This document shows positions 40,617 through 54,030 of a DNA stretch of 64,000 nucleotides, piece by piece (positions within the stretch are counted from its first letter, which is position 1; each line of letters opens with the position of its first letter). The translations under genes and the position numbers were made by a program. Below the pieces are notes generated by a model. That model saw only the letters and a list, made by a program, of their open reading frames with translations, did not search any database and was not told where the DNA came from. The stretch comes from Orobanche coerulescens (lineage: Eukaryota > Streptophyta > Magnoliopsida > Lamiales > Orobanchaceae). The stretch covers positions 63,972,001 to 64,036,000 of the forward strand of contig CM065817.1 in the NCBI GenBank assembly GCA_033398695.1. Reading direction: 5' to 3'.

Positions 40617-43260
40617 GCGCGCTAACCGGCAGGTGTAGCGCACGCTATCGGCTGGCCTAACGCACGCTATCGAGTCTGGGCAGTGGGGTTCTGAGGTTCT
40701 GGACTCGGTTAGGATCGGCAGGTAGCGCACGCTACTGTCGGTCGTAGCGCACGCTAACCGGCAGGGGTAGCGCACGCTGTCGGCCGACTAGCGTAAGTTG
40801 CCAGGGCGAGTTGTTTAGTCCAGAGGCTACTGGACAGGTCGGCTAGCGCGCGCAGGCTTCCGGCCGTAGCGCACGCTAGCAGGATCGGGTCGGCAGGTTT
40901 GGTCGGTGGTGCCGGGTCGTGCGGGCCCTGGCCGAGGGTACTCGGCCGATACCGGCCGATAGCGCACGCTAGTCCGGGAAGGCTAGCACACGCTAGTTCC
41001 GGCCCAGTATAAATGTGACCGAGCAGTCGCATTTTCATTCATTTTTCACTTCCTTCCTTCTCCGTCCGCGACTGGCGATTCATAGGTGACGAAGCCATGT
41101 TGTTTAACAACAAATCCACGAAGTTTTTGAGTTCATAACATCAATCAATCATCCGTTATCATCCTTTGATCCAGCGAATCAAGGTAATCTTCCTTAGAAC
41201 CCTAATTTCGTGAATTTGGGGGTTTTGCATTTTTGTCCGATTCGTTCCGTGTTGTTGATTAATTCATGATGGGTATGATTAATCTTGGTATTATTATTGT
41301 GTTTAACATCATTTAATCCATTGTTCTTCGTCGAATCGAAGTATATTTCTTGATTTCCTTCGAATCGACTTTTTAGGGGATTTGTTCTCGATCTCGTTTT
41401 TCATCCGTTTTTGATGGATCGATTATGGTTAAATGATGTTGTTAAACATATTCTATGGATTGTATATCCATATTTCAACTTGGAATTCCATTTTCGTGTT
41501 TTGTCAGGACGAATCGTGTTCTTGGCTGTTTTGGGGAAAACACTTGAACATTCGTCGTTCGTTCTTTGAATTCAACGGCTTTGAGTCATTCTAAGGAATT
41601 CATTTTCATTGTTGTTATTGTCTCCATAGTTTATTATTGCGAGTTGGCGATCGGTGGATTCGGCGTGTTCGTAGTCGGTTCGTGTCAACCTATTTCGGTC
41701 GATTCTCCACGTTGTTCTTATTCGAGGCAAGTACCTTGCCCATACTATTCCTGTTTTATGGATACGATAATTAGTGATCGTCTAAATGTGGTTGTTTGGT
41801 CGTTTGAATTGAACTTTCAAAAGATGCGGTTTTGCCTTGTTAAAGGCTTGTTTTCAAAACGTGGGTGTTTTGGTGAATGGTGTGGTTTGTGAATGACTAT
41901 GTGAATTCTATGGATATGTTTGGTGTTGATGTGGCACTTGATATTGCGTGTGTTTGTATATGGCTTTATTTCGGTGCGGTGTGGTTTGACGTGGTGTTTT
42001 GTTAAGTGTTTGATGCCTCCGAGTGAATTGTTTGGATATCTTTGTTGTATGGTGCTATATATGTGATTGTGTGGATGTGGGCGGGGCCTACGGTGGCACA
42101 TGGCACGCGATCATGTGGCCAGGATGCAACAAGCGATTGATCCAACCGTGAGAGCCTAAGAAAAACTACGGTGGCACATGGCATGTGATCATGTGGCCAG
42201 GATGCAACAAGTGATTGATCCAACCGTGAGCACCAAAGTTAATCTATGGTGGCACATGGCATGTGATCATGTGGCCAGGATGCAACAAGTGATTGATCCA
42301 ATCGTGAGATGTTGTGATTTGTTTAGCTAGCCAGCTCGGGAGGGTCCTTCGAGGCCTCGGACGGGATCTATGGTATTACCCTGTTCCCAAGGCGATGCAT
42401 GTGTGTGATTTGTTTTGCTAGCCAGCTCGGGAGGGTCCTTCGAGGCCTCGAGTGGGATTTGTGTCTTCGTCCCGGTCCTAGGCGATGCGCGTGCGTGATT
42501 ACGTTGTGTTGATTTTTATGTCCGTCGAGGACACGTGATGTTGGGCTCTGGCCCTGTGAATTATTGTTGGTTTTCTATTTGCGAAAACAAAATCTTTGGG
42601 GCGGTGACCCCTTTTGGATTTTGAAAAGCGGGATTTGATAATCCTAAATTGTTTTCCATTAAAACTCTCGATGGCATTTTAAACTGTTTTATAAATAGTT
42701 TTCCCTTGATTTGCGACCTTTCGGTTTTAGAATGTTTTACCAAACTCTTGCCTCGGGAAGTACTTTTCGTCACGTTTGGATTTTTGAGGATTCCTGGTTA
42801 TTGTTATTCGTGGAATGTGAATTGTATGGCTCGTATTTTTGCACTTGTACTTGCACTAGCAAAACAATGGAGTTTTGCTAACCCCCGAGTATTCGGGGGG
42901 TGGATGTCTATTTTTTGCATTCAGGTTTTGGAGCCTAGCACAGGGTCGGCACGAAGGATGATGAAAGATGAACGATACTAATCACACGAGGATCCGTTGA
43001 TGTCATATTGGTCTAGTTGTATTTTGTTTTCCGCTGCAGTATATTTTTCCCGTTGTACGGGTGTGGTTGTATTTTGACCCCTGCGTGGGCATGAGTTGGA
43101 ATTGAGTTGTATGTTATTATTGAAAGACCAAATCGGTCTACTGAGTCATTTTAGCCTTAAAGGCGATGTTTAGATGTTTGATTTTAGTTATCAGCCTGGT
43201 AGATTCTCGAGGAGAGGGTCTACGGCGTGTAATATCCCTGAGTGGATTGGGGGTGTTACA
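40617..43260 (+). repeat. TE2 3' LTR, segment 2
   Basis: It continues after TE5. It holds the palindrome array and a TATA box (41008-41013), 12 bp after TAGCACACGCTA (40984-40995). It also has the GC donor at 41727, the 78-bp triplication (42088-42308), the hairpin and acceptor near 42880-42924 and the LTR end GGGGGTGTTACA, then CTCAT. Confidence 0.92.
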
Positions 43261-43401
43261 CTCATTGTCTCTGCCCTTTTCTATTGCACCGGCGATCACT
43301 CCCCGCCCTCGTCGGCCCCGGGTGTCACATGTTCACCAGCTTCCGCTTGGTTCATCCCCAAATCTCACCGTACTGAGAGAGGACTTGCTCCGATACCATT
43401 C
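43261..43401 (-). repeat. TA internal segment B, second part
   Basis: It starts with the duplicated CTCAT and completes internal B after TE2. The two parts add up to about 721 bp, the normal internal length. The primer site lies at 43384-43398. Confidence 0.92.
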
Positions 43402-44967
43402 TGTAACGCCCTGGCTTTCTTAATTAAAAAGAACGTTACACGGGTCAAATTTTTCCTTAAAATTTTTATATAAATTCAGAGTATTTGTGGTGGTATTTTA
43501 GTCAGTAAATCTTCAACAAAACTCGTTTATTCAAACATCAGTACAGTTTTACAAAAACATGGGAAGTCACATATTCGGACATAGTCCGTTGAAATTATAT
43601 TCGTTGAAGAACATCAAGTGTTTCGTAAAAATAATAACAATTACGGCGACAACATCTTTTATTCTTTAGAATTTCATCATGTTGGGAGTATGTATTCATC
43701 TTCTGCTTGTCCCGTTCGTCGATTCCTTAGCCTGAAAAACATAAAATACGAGGTGTGAGTACACGAGCATACTCAGTGAGATTAAACCCTTATAAATCGT
43801 CAAAATCATGTCGTGTAATGCACATAAAACATTCTTATCTGTGTGAGACTCGTCTCGGATTTCTTTCATTCTTTCGACCCCTCACGGGTCGTCATGTTAC
43901 ACGACACAACGATGACCGTAACATATTAAAATAGTATAACCTCACCTCGTTTGTTGAAATCTTGAAATATCTTCCTTTGAATTTGGCTCGGTTGTCCTTC
44001 TTGGATCCCGGATACGCTTCTCCTAGCACTTGAAAATACTTTTTCATATTTCCGGTCATAAATTCTTGATGTAAAATCTGAAATCTCTTTGAGGACTTTT
44101 ATCAAACACCTTTGAAAAACTGTCAGATTTGAGCTGTCTATTTTATCGGGATTTTTGAGGCCTTTTTAATTTTTGTAATAGAAATATGTTCCGGGCGTTT
44201 TAAAGTAGAGGTTCATAGGTTCAAAATGATATATTATATGTACAAAAATACGTCCGGTAACATGTATAAATAGGGGCTCAAATTCGGTTGAAAATCAACC
44301 TTACCCAGCTGGAAGCATTATCCGGACAGCTGGAAGCCTTATCCGGATAGCTGGCCAAGAAGCTTCTGTCGGTTGTGACCGACCTTATCCGGACAGATGG
44401 CCGAGAAGCTTCTGTCGGTCGCGACCGACCTTATCTGGACACCTGACCGAGAAGCTTCTGTCGGTCGTGACCGACCTTATCCGGACAACTGGACAGCCTT
44501 ATCGGGATAGTGGTCGAGAAGCTTCTGTCGGCCGTGACCGCCATCTGTCGGTAGACATGTCCGGCGGTGACCGGCAAATGTCGGTCAAATTGGCTCAGCC
44601 GGTTCGACCCCTTCCCGATGTCCAAATTCGATTTTCCGATCTGTTCCGGACTCATCGGAGTTAAATCTTCGATATGCTCGGAACGGATTTGCGATAATAT
44701 TAAAATAATAATTTAATATTATTTTTGCAATATAAGTGTTCTGTAATGAAATTTTATCGTATCAAAATCGTCGGAACTTTTCGAAATCACTTTCATAAAT
44801 TCTAAAAATTATCCTTATAATTCATTTTGAAATCTTTTCCTTTTAAGTCCTTCATTTTATGCTAGGAACGTATCGGTCCAAGTATCAGACAACCTATAAA
44901 TATTAAAATCAAAATCCATGAATGTTAGCAAAATAAATAGTATTTAAATAAGTATTGGGGCATTACA
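43402..44967 (-). repeat. TA LTR copy C
   Basis: This 1566-bp copy ends GGGGCATTACA on the plus strand (CGTTACA in most copies). It has the clean form of the minisatellite and splice-like sites. Confidence 0.9.
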
Positions 44968-45673
44968 ATCCTCCCCCTTTAAAAAATTTCGTCCTCGAAA
45001 TTGAGCTTCGTAAAGAACTTTGAAAATCTATATCAAACCTTGTATGAGTATTTTCATCAATAACTTTAAAAATATCGTACAAAGAAAAACATCACATTGA
45101 AACCATTCTTTGAAATCATATTTTGTTCCTTTAGGATAACATTTAAACTTTCACATATCTTTTGCCGACACAATCATTCTATACTCATACCGAAATTTTA
45201 AGTCTTCATAAAAGAGTGAATGCTTGAAAACATTACCTCGGAGTCGACGTTGGGCGAGCCGATGAACCACATATTCTATCGAAAATATAATCATGCCGTA
45301 ATTATTCGTTATACTTTTAAAAATAAGAAAGTTTTGAAATATCTTGTTTTGTATAAGTAAATATTTTTTTAAACCTCCTTAATCGTATAGTCCCATACCT
45401 ATACGTCTTGGAATACCTCTCGCTCGGTGAGAATTCGGTTCATCATGTCCCCCTCCGCCTAGAAGCCTTGTCGAGCCGCTCATTGTCCGTGCCCTTTTTC
45501 TTATTGCACCGCGATCACTCCCTTTCTCGAGCCGCTCATTGTCCGTGCCCTTTTCTATTGCACCGACGATCAATCCCCGCCTCGTCGGCCCCGGTGTCAC
45601 ATGTTCACCACTTCCGCTTGGTTCATCCCCAAATCTCACCGTCTTGAGAGAGGACTTGCTCCGATACCATTCT
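44968..45673 (-). repeat. TA internal segment C
   Basis: This is a non-coding segment of about 706 bp. From about 45255 on it is disturbed by many 1-3 base losses at CAG, CTG and GG sites. The boundary with LTR D reads TCTCAGAATGCC instead of TCTGTAATGCC. Confidence 0.85.
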
Positions 45674-47216
45674 CAGAATGCCTGGATTTCTTAATTAAAA
45701 AGAACGTTACACGGCTCAAATTTTTCCTTAAAATTTTTATATAAATTCGGAGTATTTATGAGGTATTTTAGTCAATAAATCTTCAATAAAACTCGTTTAT
45801 TCAAACATCGCATGCTTTACAAAAACATGGGAAATCACATATTCGGACATAGTCCGTTGAAATTATATTCGTTGAAGAACATCAAGTGTTTCGTAAAAAT
45901 AATAACAATTACGGCGACAATATCTTTTATTCTTTAGAATTTCATCATGTTGGGAGTATGTATTCATCTTACGCTTGTCCCGTTGGCCGATTCCTTAGCC
46001 TCAAAAACATAAACGACGAGGTGTGAGTACACGAGCATACTCGGTGAGATTAAACCCTTATAAATCGTCAAAATCATGTCGTGTAATGCACATAAAACAT
46101 TCTTATCTGTGTGAGACTCGTCTCGGCTTTCTTTCATTCTTTCGACCCTCACGGTCGTCATGTTACACGACACAATGATGACCGTAACATATTAAAACAA
46201 GATAACCTCACCTCGCTTGTCAAATCTTGAAATATCTTCCTTTGAATTTGGCTCTTGTCCTTCTTGGATCCCGAATACACTTCTCCTAGCACTTGAAAAT
46301 ACTTTTTCATATTTCCGGTCATAAATTCTTGATGTAAAATCAAATCTCTTTGAGGACTTTTATCAAACACCTTTGAAAAACTCACGATTTGAGTTTTATT
46401 TTATCGGGATTTTTGAGGCCTTTTTAATTTTTGTAATAGAAATATGTTATGGGCGTTTTAAAGTAGAGGTTCATAGGTTAAAAATGATATATTATATTTA
46501 AAAAAAATCGTCCGGTAACATGTATAAATAGGGTCTCAAATTCGGTTGAAAATCAACCTTACCCGGACAGCTGGAAGCATTATCCGGACAGTTGGAAGCC
46601 TTATCCGGACGGCTGGCCGAGAATCTTCTTCGCCAGACCGACCTTATCCTGACACCTGGCCGAGAAGCTTCGTCCGCGACCGACCTTATCCGACACTGAC
46701 CGAGAAGCTTCGTCGTCGTGATCGACCTTATCCTGACAGTACCGGACCTTATCCGGATAGTGGTCGAGAAGCTTCGTCGGCCGTGACTCGCATCTGTCGG
46801 TAGGCATGTCCGGCGGTGACCGGAAAATGTCGGTCAACTTGGCTCAGCCAGTTCGACCCCTTCCCGATGTCCAAATTCAATTTTCCGATCTGTTCCGGAC
46901 TCGTCGGAGTTAAATCTTCGATATGCTCGGAACGGATTTGCGATAATATTAAAATAATAATTTAATATTATTTTTGCAATACAAGTGTTCTGTAATGAAA
47001 TTTTATCGTCTCAAAATCGTCGGAACTTTTCGAAATCACTTTCATAAATTCTAAAAATGATCCTTATAATTCATTTTGAAATCTTTTCCTTTTAAGTCCT
47101 TCATTTTATGCTAGGAACGTATCGGTCCAAGTATCAGACAACCTATAAATATTAAAATCAAAATCCATGATCGTTAGCAAAATAAATAGTATTTAAATAA
47201 GTATTGGGGCGTTACA
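45674..47216 (-). repeat. TA LTR copy D
   Basis: About 1543 bp. Disturbed by small losses through most of its length up to about 46870. It carries the ATTTAAAAAAAATCG variant near 46497 shared with copies F and H. Confidence 0.87.
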
Positions 47217-47935
47217 ATCCTCCCCCCTTTAAAAAATTTCGTCCTCGAAATTGAGCTTCGTAAAGAACTTTGAAAATCTATATCAAACCTTGTATGAGTA
47301 TTTTCATCAATAACTTTAAAAATATCGTGCCAGCAAAAACATCACTTTGAAACCTTTCTTTGAAATCATATTTTGTTCCTTTAGGATAACATTTAAACTT
47401 TCACATATCTTTTGCCGAAACAATCATTCTATACTCATACCGAAATTTTAAGTCTTCTTAAAAGAGTGAATGCTTGAAAACATTCCCTCGGAGTCGACGT
47501 TAAATAGCCGATGAACCACATATTCTATCGAAAATATAATCATGCCGTAATTATTCGTTATACTTTTATAAATAAGAAAGTTTTGAAATATATTGTTTTG
47601 TATAAGTAAATCTTTTTTTTTTAAACCTCCTTAACTGTATAGTCCCATACCTATACAGTCTTGGAATACCTCTTGTTCTGGTGAGAATTCGGTTCAGTCA
47701 TGTCCCCCTCCGCCTAGAAGCCTTGTCAGGAGCCGCTCATTGTCCGTGCCCTTTTTCTTATTGCACCCGCGATCACTCCCCTTTCTCGGAGCCGCTCATT
47801 GTCCGTGCCCTTTTCTATTGCACCGGCGATCAATCCCCGCTCTCGTCGGCCCCGGGTGTCACATGTTCACCAGCTTCCGCTTGGTTCATCCCCAAATCTC
47901 ACCGTACTCAGAGAGGACTTGCTCCGATACCATTC
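47217..47935 (-). repeat. TA internal segment D (type 1)
   Basis: 719 bp. It carries the type-1 markers CTTCTTAAAAG, CATTCCCTCGG and CCTCTTGTTCTGG, shared with internals F and H. The 59-bp duplication starts at 47730 and 47789. Confidence 0.9.
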
Positions 47936-49478
47936 TGTAACGCCCTGGCTTTCTTAATTAAAAAGAACGTTACACGGCTCAAATTTTTCCTTAAAATTTT
48001 TATATAAATTCGGAGTATTTGCGGAGGTATTTTAGTCAGTAAATCATCAATAAAACTCGTTTATTCAAACATCAGTATAGTTTTACAAAAACATGGGAAA
48101 TCACATATTCGGACATAGTCCGTTGAAATTATATTCGTTGAAGAACATTAAGTGTTTCGTAAAAATAATAACAATTACGGCGACAATATCTTTTATTCTT
48201 TAGAATTTCATCATGTTGGGAGTATGTATTCATCTTCTGCTTTTCCCGTTCGTCGATTCCTTAGCCTGAAAAACATAAACGACGAGGTGTGAGTACACGA
48301 GCATACTCAGTGAGATTAAACCCTTATAAATCGTCAAAATCATGTCGTGTAATGCACATAAAACATTCTTATCTGTGTGAGACTCGTCTCGGCTTTCTTT
48401 CATTCTTTCGACCCCTCACGGGTCGTCATGTTACACGACACAATGATGACCGTAACATATTAAAACAGTATAACCTCACCTCGTTTGTGAAATCTTGAAA
48501 TATCTTCCTTTGAATTTGGCTCGGTTGTCCTTCTTGGATCCCGAATACGCTTCTCCTAGCACATGAAAATACTTTTTCATATTTCCGGTCATAAATTCTT
48601 GATGTAAAACCTGAAATCTCTTTGAGGACTTTTATCAAACACCTTTGAAAACTCACGATTTGAGTCGCTATTTTATCGGGATTTTTGAGGCCTTTTTAAT
48701 TTTTGTAATAGAAATATGTTATGGGCGTTTTAAAGTAGAGGTTCATAGGTTAAAAATGATATATTATATGTGCAAAAATACGTCCAGTAACATGTATAAA
48801 TAGGGTCTCAAATTCGGTTGAAAATCAACCTTACCGGACAGTGGAAGCATTATCCTGACAGTGGAAGCCTTATCCTGACGGCCGAGAAGCTTCTTCGGTT
48901 GTGACCGACCTTATCCTGACAAAGCGGAGAAGCTTCGGTCGCGACCGACCTTATCCGGACACTGACCGAGAATCTTCGGTCGTGACCGACCTTATCCTGA
49001 CAGTGGATGACCTTATCCGGATAGTGGTCGAGAAGCTTCGTCAGCCCGTGACCGGCATCTGTCGGTAGGCATGTCCGTGGTGACCGGCAAATTTCGGTCA
49101 ACTTGGCTCACCAGATTCGACCCCTTCCCGATGTCCAAATTCAATTTTCCGATCTGCATTAGGACTCGTCGGAGTTAAATCTTCGATATGCTCTAACGGA
49201 TTTGCGATAATATTAAAATAATAATTTAATATTATTTTTGCAATATAAGTGTTCAGAATGAAATTTTATCGTATCAAAATCGTTGAACTTTTCGAAATCA
49301 CTTTCATAAATTCTAAAAATTATCCTTATAATTCATTTTGAAATCTTTTCCTTTTAAGTCCTTCATTTTATGCTAGGAACGTATCGGTCCAAGTATCAGA
49401 CAACCTATAAATATTAAAATCAAAATCCATGAATGTTAGCAAAATAAATAGTATTTAAATAAGTATTGGGGCATTACA
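47936..49478 (-). repeat. TA LTR copy E (type 1)
   Basis: 1543 bp. It has the markers CTGCTTTTCCCG, AGCACATGAAAA and TGTGCAAAAATACG, shared with G and I. About 48650-49260 is disturbed at CAGCTG, CCGG and CTG sites while bases between them are unchanged. Confidence 0.9.
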
Positions 49479-50197
49479 ATCCTCCCCCTTTAAAAAATTT
49501 CGTCCTCGAAATTGAGCTTCGTAAAGAACTTTGAAAATATATATCAAACCTTGTATGAGTATTTTCATCAATAACTTTAAAAATATCGTGCCAGCAAAAA
49601 CATCACTTTGAAACCTTTCTTTGAAATCATATTTTGTTCCTTTAGGATAACATTTAAACTTTCACATATCTTTTGCCGACACAATCATTCTATACTCATA
49701 CCGAAATTTTAAGTCTTCATAAAAGAGTGAATGCTTGAAAACATTACCTCGGAGTCGACGTTGGGCAGCAGCGATGAACCACATATTCTATCGAAAATAT
49801 AATCATGCCGTAATTATTCGTTATACTTTTAAAAATAAGAAAGTTTTGAAATATCTTGTTTTGTATAAGTAAATATTTTTTTTTAAACCTCCTTAACTGT
49901 ATAGTCCCATACCTATACAGTCTTGGAATACCTCTCGTTCTGGTGAGAATTCGGTTCAGTCATGTCCCCCTCCGCCTAGAAGCCTTGTCAGGAGCCGCTC
50001 ATTGTCCGTGCCCTTTTTCTTATTGCACCGGCGATCACTCCCCTTTCTCGGAGCCGCTCATTGTCCGTGCCCTTTTCTATTGCACCGACGATCAATCCCC
50101 GCCCTCGTCGGCCCCGGGTGTCACATGTTCACCAGCTTCCGCTTGGTTCATCCCCAAATCTCACCGTACTGAGAGAGGACTTGCTCCGATACCATTC
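49479..50197 (-). repeat. TA internal segment E (type 2)
   Basis: 719 bp, with type-2 markers CTTCATAAAAG, CATTACCTCGG and CCTCTCGTTCTGG. No coding signal. Confidence 0.9.
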
Positions 50198-51752
50198 TGT
50201 AATGCCCTGGATTTCTTAATTAAAAAGAACGTTACACGGCTCAAATTTTTCCTTAAAATTTTTATATAAATTCGGAGTATTTGCGGAGGTATTTTAGTCA
50301 GTAAATCTTCAATAAAACTCGTTTATTCAAACATCAGTACAGTTTTACAAAAACATGGGAAATCACATATTCGGACATAGTCCGTTGAAATTATATTCGT
50401 TGAAGAACATCAAGTGTTTCGTAAAAATAATAACAATTACGGCGACAATATCTTTTATTCTTTAGAATTTCATCATGTTGGGAGTATGTATTCATCTTCT
50501 GCTTGTCCCGTTCGTCGATTCCTTAGCCTGAAAAACATAAACGACGAGGTGTGAGTACACGAGCATACTCAGTGAGATTAAACCCTTATAAATCGTCAAA
50601 ATCATGTCGTGTAATGCACATAAAACATTCTTATCTGTGTGAGACTCGTCTCGGCTTTCTTTCATTCTTTCGACCCCTCACGGGTCGTCATGTTACACGA
50701 CACAATGATGACCGTAACATATTAAAACAGTATAACCTCACCTCGTTTGCTGAAATCTTGAAATATCTTCCTTTGAATTTGGCTCGGTTGTCCTTCTTGG
50801 ATCCCGAATACGCTTCTCCTAGCACTTGAAAATACTTTTTCATATTTCCGGTCATAAATTCTTGATGTAAAATCTGAAATCTCTTTGAGGACTTTTATCA
50901 AACACCTTTGAAAAACTGTCAGATTTGAGCTGTTTATTTTATCGGGATTTTTGAGGCCTTTTTAATTTTTGTAATAGAAATATGTTATGGGCGTTTTAAA
51001 GTAGAGGTTCATAGGTTAAAAATGATATATTATATTTAAAAAAAATCGTCCGGTAACATGTATAAATAGGGTCTCAAATTCGGTTGAAAATCAACCTTAC
51101 CTGACAGTGGAAGCATTATCCTGACAGTTGGAAGCCTTATCCTGGACGGTGGCGAGAATCTTCTTCGGTTGTGACCGACCTTATCCGACGGTGGCCGAGA
51201 AGCTTGTCGGTCGCGACCGACCTTATCCGGACACTGACCGAGAAGCTTCGTCGGTCGTGATCGACCTTATCCGACAATTTGGACTGACCTTATCCGGATA
51301 GTGGTCGAGAAGCTTCGTCGGCCGTGGATCGCATCTGTCGGTAGGCATGTCCGCGGTGACCGGAAAATGTCGGTCAACTTGGCTCACCATTCGACCCCTT
51401 CCCGATGTCCAAATTCAATTTTCCGATGCATTAGGACTCGTCGGAGTTAAATCTTCGATATGCTCGGAACGGATTTGCGATAATATTAAAATAATAATTT
51501 AATATTATTTTTGCAATACAAGTGTTCTGTAATGAAATTTTATCGTCTCAAAATCGTCGAACTTTTCGAAATCACTTTCATAAATTCTAAAAATGATCCT
51601 TATAATTCATTTTGAAATCTTTTCCTTTTAAGTCCTTCATTTTATGCTAGGAACGTATCGGTCCAAGTATCAGACAACCTATAAATATTAAAATCAAAAT
51701 CCATGATCGTTAGCAAAATAAATAGTATTTAAATAAGTATTGGGGCGTTACA
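50198..51752 (-). repeat. TA LTR copy F (type 2)
   Basis: 1555 bp. It has CTTGTCCCG, AGCACTTGAAAA and ATTTAAAAAAAATCG. About 51095-51450 is disturbed at CHG-type sites. Confidence 0.9.
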
Positions 51753-52467
51753 ATCCCCCCCTTTAAAAAATTTCGTCCTCGAAATTGAGCTTCGTAAAGA
51801 ACTTTGAAAATCTATATCAAACCTTGTATGAGTATTTTCATCAATAACTTTAAAAATATCGTGCCAGCAAAAACATCACTTTGAAACCTTTCTTTGAAAT
51901 CATATTTTGTTCCTTTAGGATAACATTTAAACTTTCACATATCTTTTGCCGAAACAATCATTCTATACTCATACCGAAATTTTAAGTCTTCTTAAAAGAG
52001 TGAATGCTTGAAAACATTCCCTCGGAGTCGACGTTGGGCAGCAGCGATGAACCACATATTCTATCGAAAATATAATCATGCCGTAATTATTCGTTATACT
52101 TTTAGAAATAAGAAAGTTTTGAAATATATTGTTTTGTATAAGTAAATCTTTTTTTTTTAAACCTCCTTAACTGTATAGTCCCATACCTATACAGTCTTGG
52201 AATACCTCTTGTTCTGGTGAGAATTCGGTTCAGTCATGTCCCCCTCCGCCTAGAAGCCTTGTCAGGAGCCGCTCATTGTCCGTGCCCTTTTTCTTATTGC
52301 ACCGCGATCACTCCCCTTTCTCGGAGCCGCTCATTGTCCGTGCCCTTTTATATTGCACCGCGATCAATCCCGCTCTCGTCGGCCCCGGTGTCACATGTTC
52401 ACCGACTTCCGCTTGGTTCATCCCCAAATCTCACCGTACTCAGAGAGGACTTGCTCCGATACCATTC
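51753..52467 (-). repeat. TA internal segment F (type 1)
   Basis: 715 bp with type-1 markers. Short losses occur at 52300-52480. Confidence 0.9.
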
Positions 52468-54030
52468 CGTAACGCCCGGCTTTCTTAATTAAAAAGAACG
52501 TTACACGGCTCAAATTTTTCCTTAAAATTTTTATATAAATTCGGAGTATTTGCGGAGGTATTTTAGTCATAAATCATCAATAAAACTCGTTTATTCAAAC
52601 ATCGTATAGTTTTACAAAAACATGGGAAATCACATATTCGGACATAGTCCGTTGAAATTATATTCGTTGAAGAACATTAAGTGTTTCGTAAAAATAATAA
52701 CAATTACGGCGACAATATCTTTTATTCTTTAGAATTTCATCATGTTGGGAGTATGTATTCATCTTCTGCTTTTCCCGTTCGTCGATTCCTTAGCCTGAAA
52801 AACATAAACGACGAGGTGTGAGTACACGAGCATACTCAGTGAGATTAAACCCTTATAAATCGTCAAAATCATGTCGTGTAATGCACATATAACATTCTTA
52901 TCTGTGTGAGACTCGTCTCGGCTTTCTTTCATTCTTTCGACCCCTCACGGGTCGTCATGTTACACGACACAATGATGACCGTAACATATTAAAACAGTAT
53001 AACCTCACCTCGTTTGCTGAAATCTTGAAATATCTTCCTTTGAATTTGGCTCGGTTGTCCTTCTTGGATCCCGAATACGCTTCTCCTAGCACATGAAAAT
53101 ACTTTTTCATATTTCCGGTCATAAATTCTTGATGTAAAACCTGAAATCTCTTTGAGGACTTTTATCAAACACCTTTGAAAAACTCAGATTTGAGTCATCT
53201 ATTTTATCGGGATTTTTGAGGCCTTTTTAATTTTTGTAATAGAAATATGTTATGGGCGTTTTAAAGTAGAGGTTCATAGGTTAAAAATGATATATTATAT
53301 GTGCAAAAATACGTCCGGTAACATGTATAAATAGGGTCTCAAATTCGGTTGAAAATCAACCTTACCGGACAGCTGGAAGCATTATCCGGACAGCTGGAAG
53401 CCTTATCCGGACGGCTGGCCGAGAAGCTTCTTCGGTTGTGACCGACCTTATCCGGACAGCTGGCCGAGAAGCTTCTGTCGGTCGCGACCGACCTTATCCG
53501 GACACCTGACCGAGAATCTTCTGTCGGTCGTGACCGACCTTATCCGGACAGCTGGACAGCCTTATCCGGATAGTGGTCGAGAAGCTTCTGTCGTCCGTGA
53601 CCGGCATCTGTCGGTAGGCATGTCCGGCGGTGACCGGCAAATTTCGGTCAACTTGGCTCAGCCAGTTCGACCCCTTCCCGATGTCCAAATTCAATTTTCC
53701 GATCTGTTCCGGACTCGTCGGAGTTAAATCTTCGATATGCTCGGAACGGATTTGCGATAATATTAAAATAATAATTTAATATTAGTTTTGCAATACAAGT
53801 GTTCTGTAATGAAATTTTATCGTATCAAAATCGTCGGAACTTTTCGAAATCACTTTGATAAATTCTAAAAATGATCCTTATAATTCATTTTGAAATCTTT
53901 TCCTTTTAAGTCCTTCATTTTATGCTAGGAACGTATCGGTCCAAGTATCAGACAACCTATAAATATTAAAATCAAAATCCATGATCGTTAGCAAAATAAA
54001 TAGTATTTAAATAAGTATTGGGGCGTTACA
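52468..54030 (-). repeat. TA LTR copy G (type 1)
   Basis: 1563 bp. It is the clean sister of copy E: the minisatellite at 53361-53600 shows the undisturbed CCGGACAGCTGG blocks. Confidence 0.9.

Larger units (their letters stand above)
11756..43260 (+). mobile_element. TE2: large non-coding LTR element (LARD-like) with nested insertions
   Basis: It begins TGTAATATCCGC, ends GGGGGTGTTACA and is flanked by the 5-bp target duplication CTCAT (11751-11755 and 43261-43265). Without nested elements it is about 8.9 kb: LTRs near 3268 and 3249 bp and a 2340-bp internal region. The primer site is TGGTATCAGAGCTT and the polypurine tract AAGGAGGGTAGAA. No gag or pol domain was found in the internal region, so the name LARD (large retrotransposon derivative) fits. 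The LTR ends and internal splice-like signals resemble TE1, suggesting a Tekay-type helper. Confidence 0.92.

Noticed and set aside
47681..48007. Frames of 60-108 codons in array internals starting MRIRFSHVPLRLEAL
   Set aside because: They run across the primer site into the LTR, lie antisense to the element, and differ in length between copies by frameshift.
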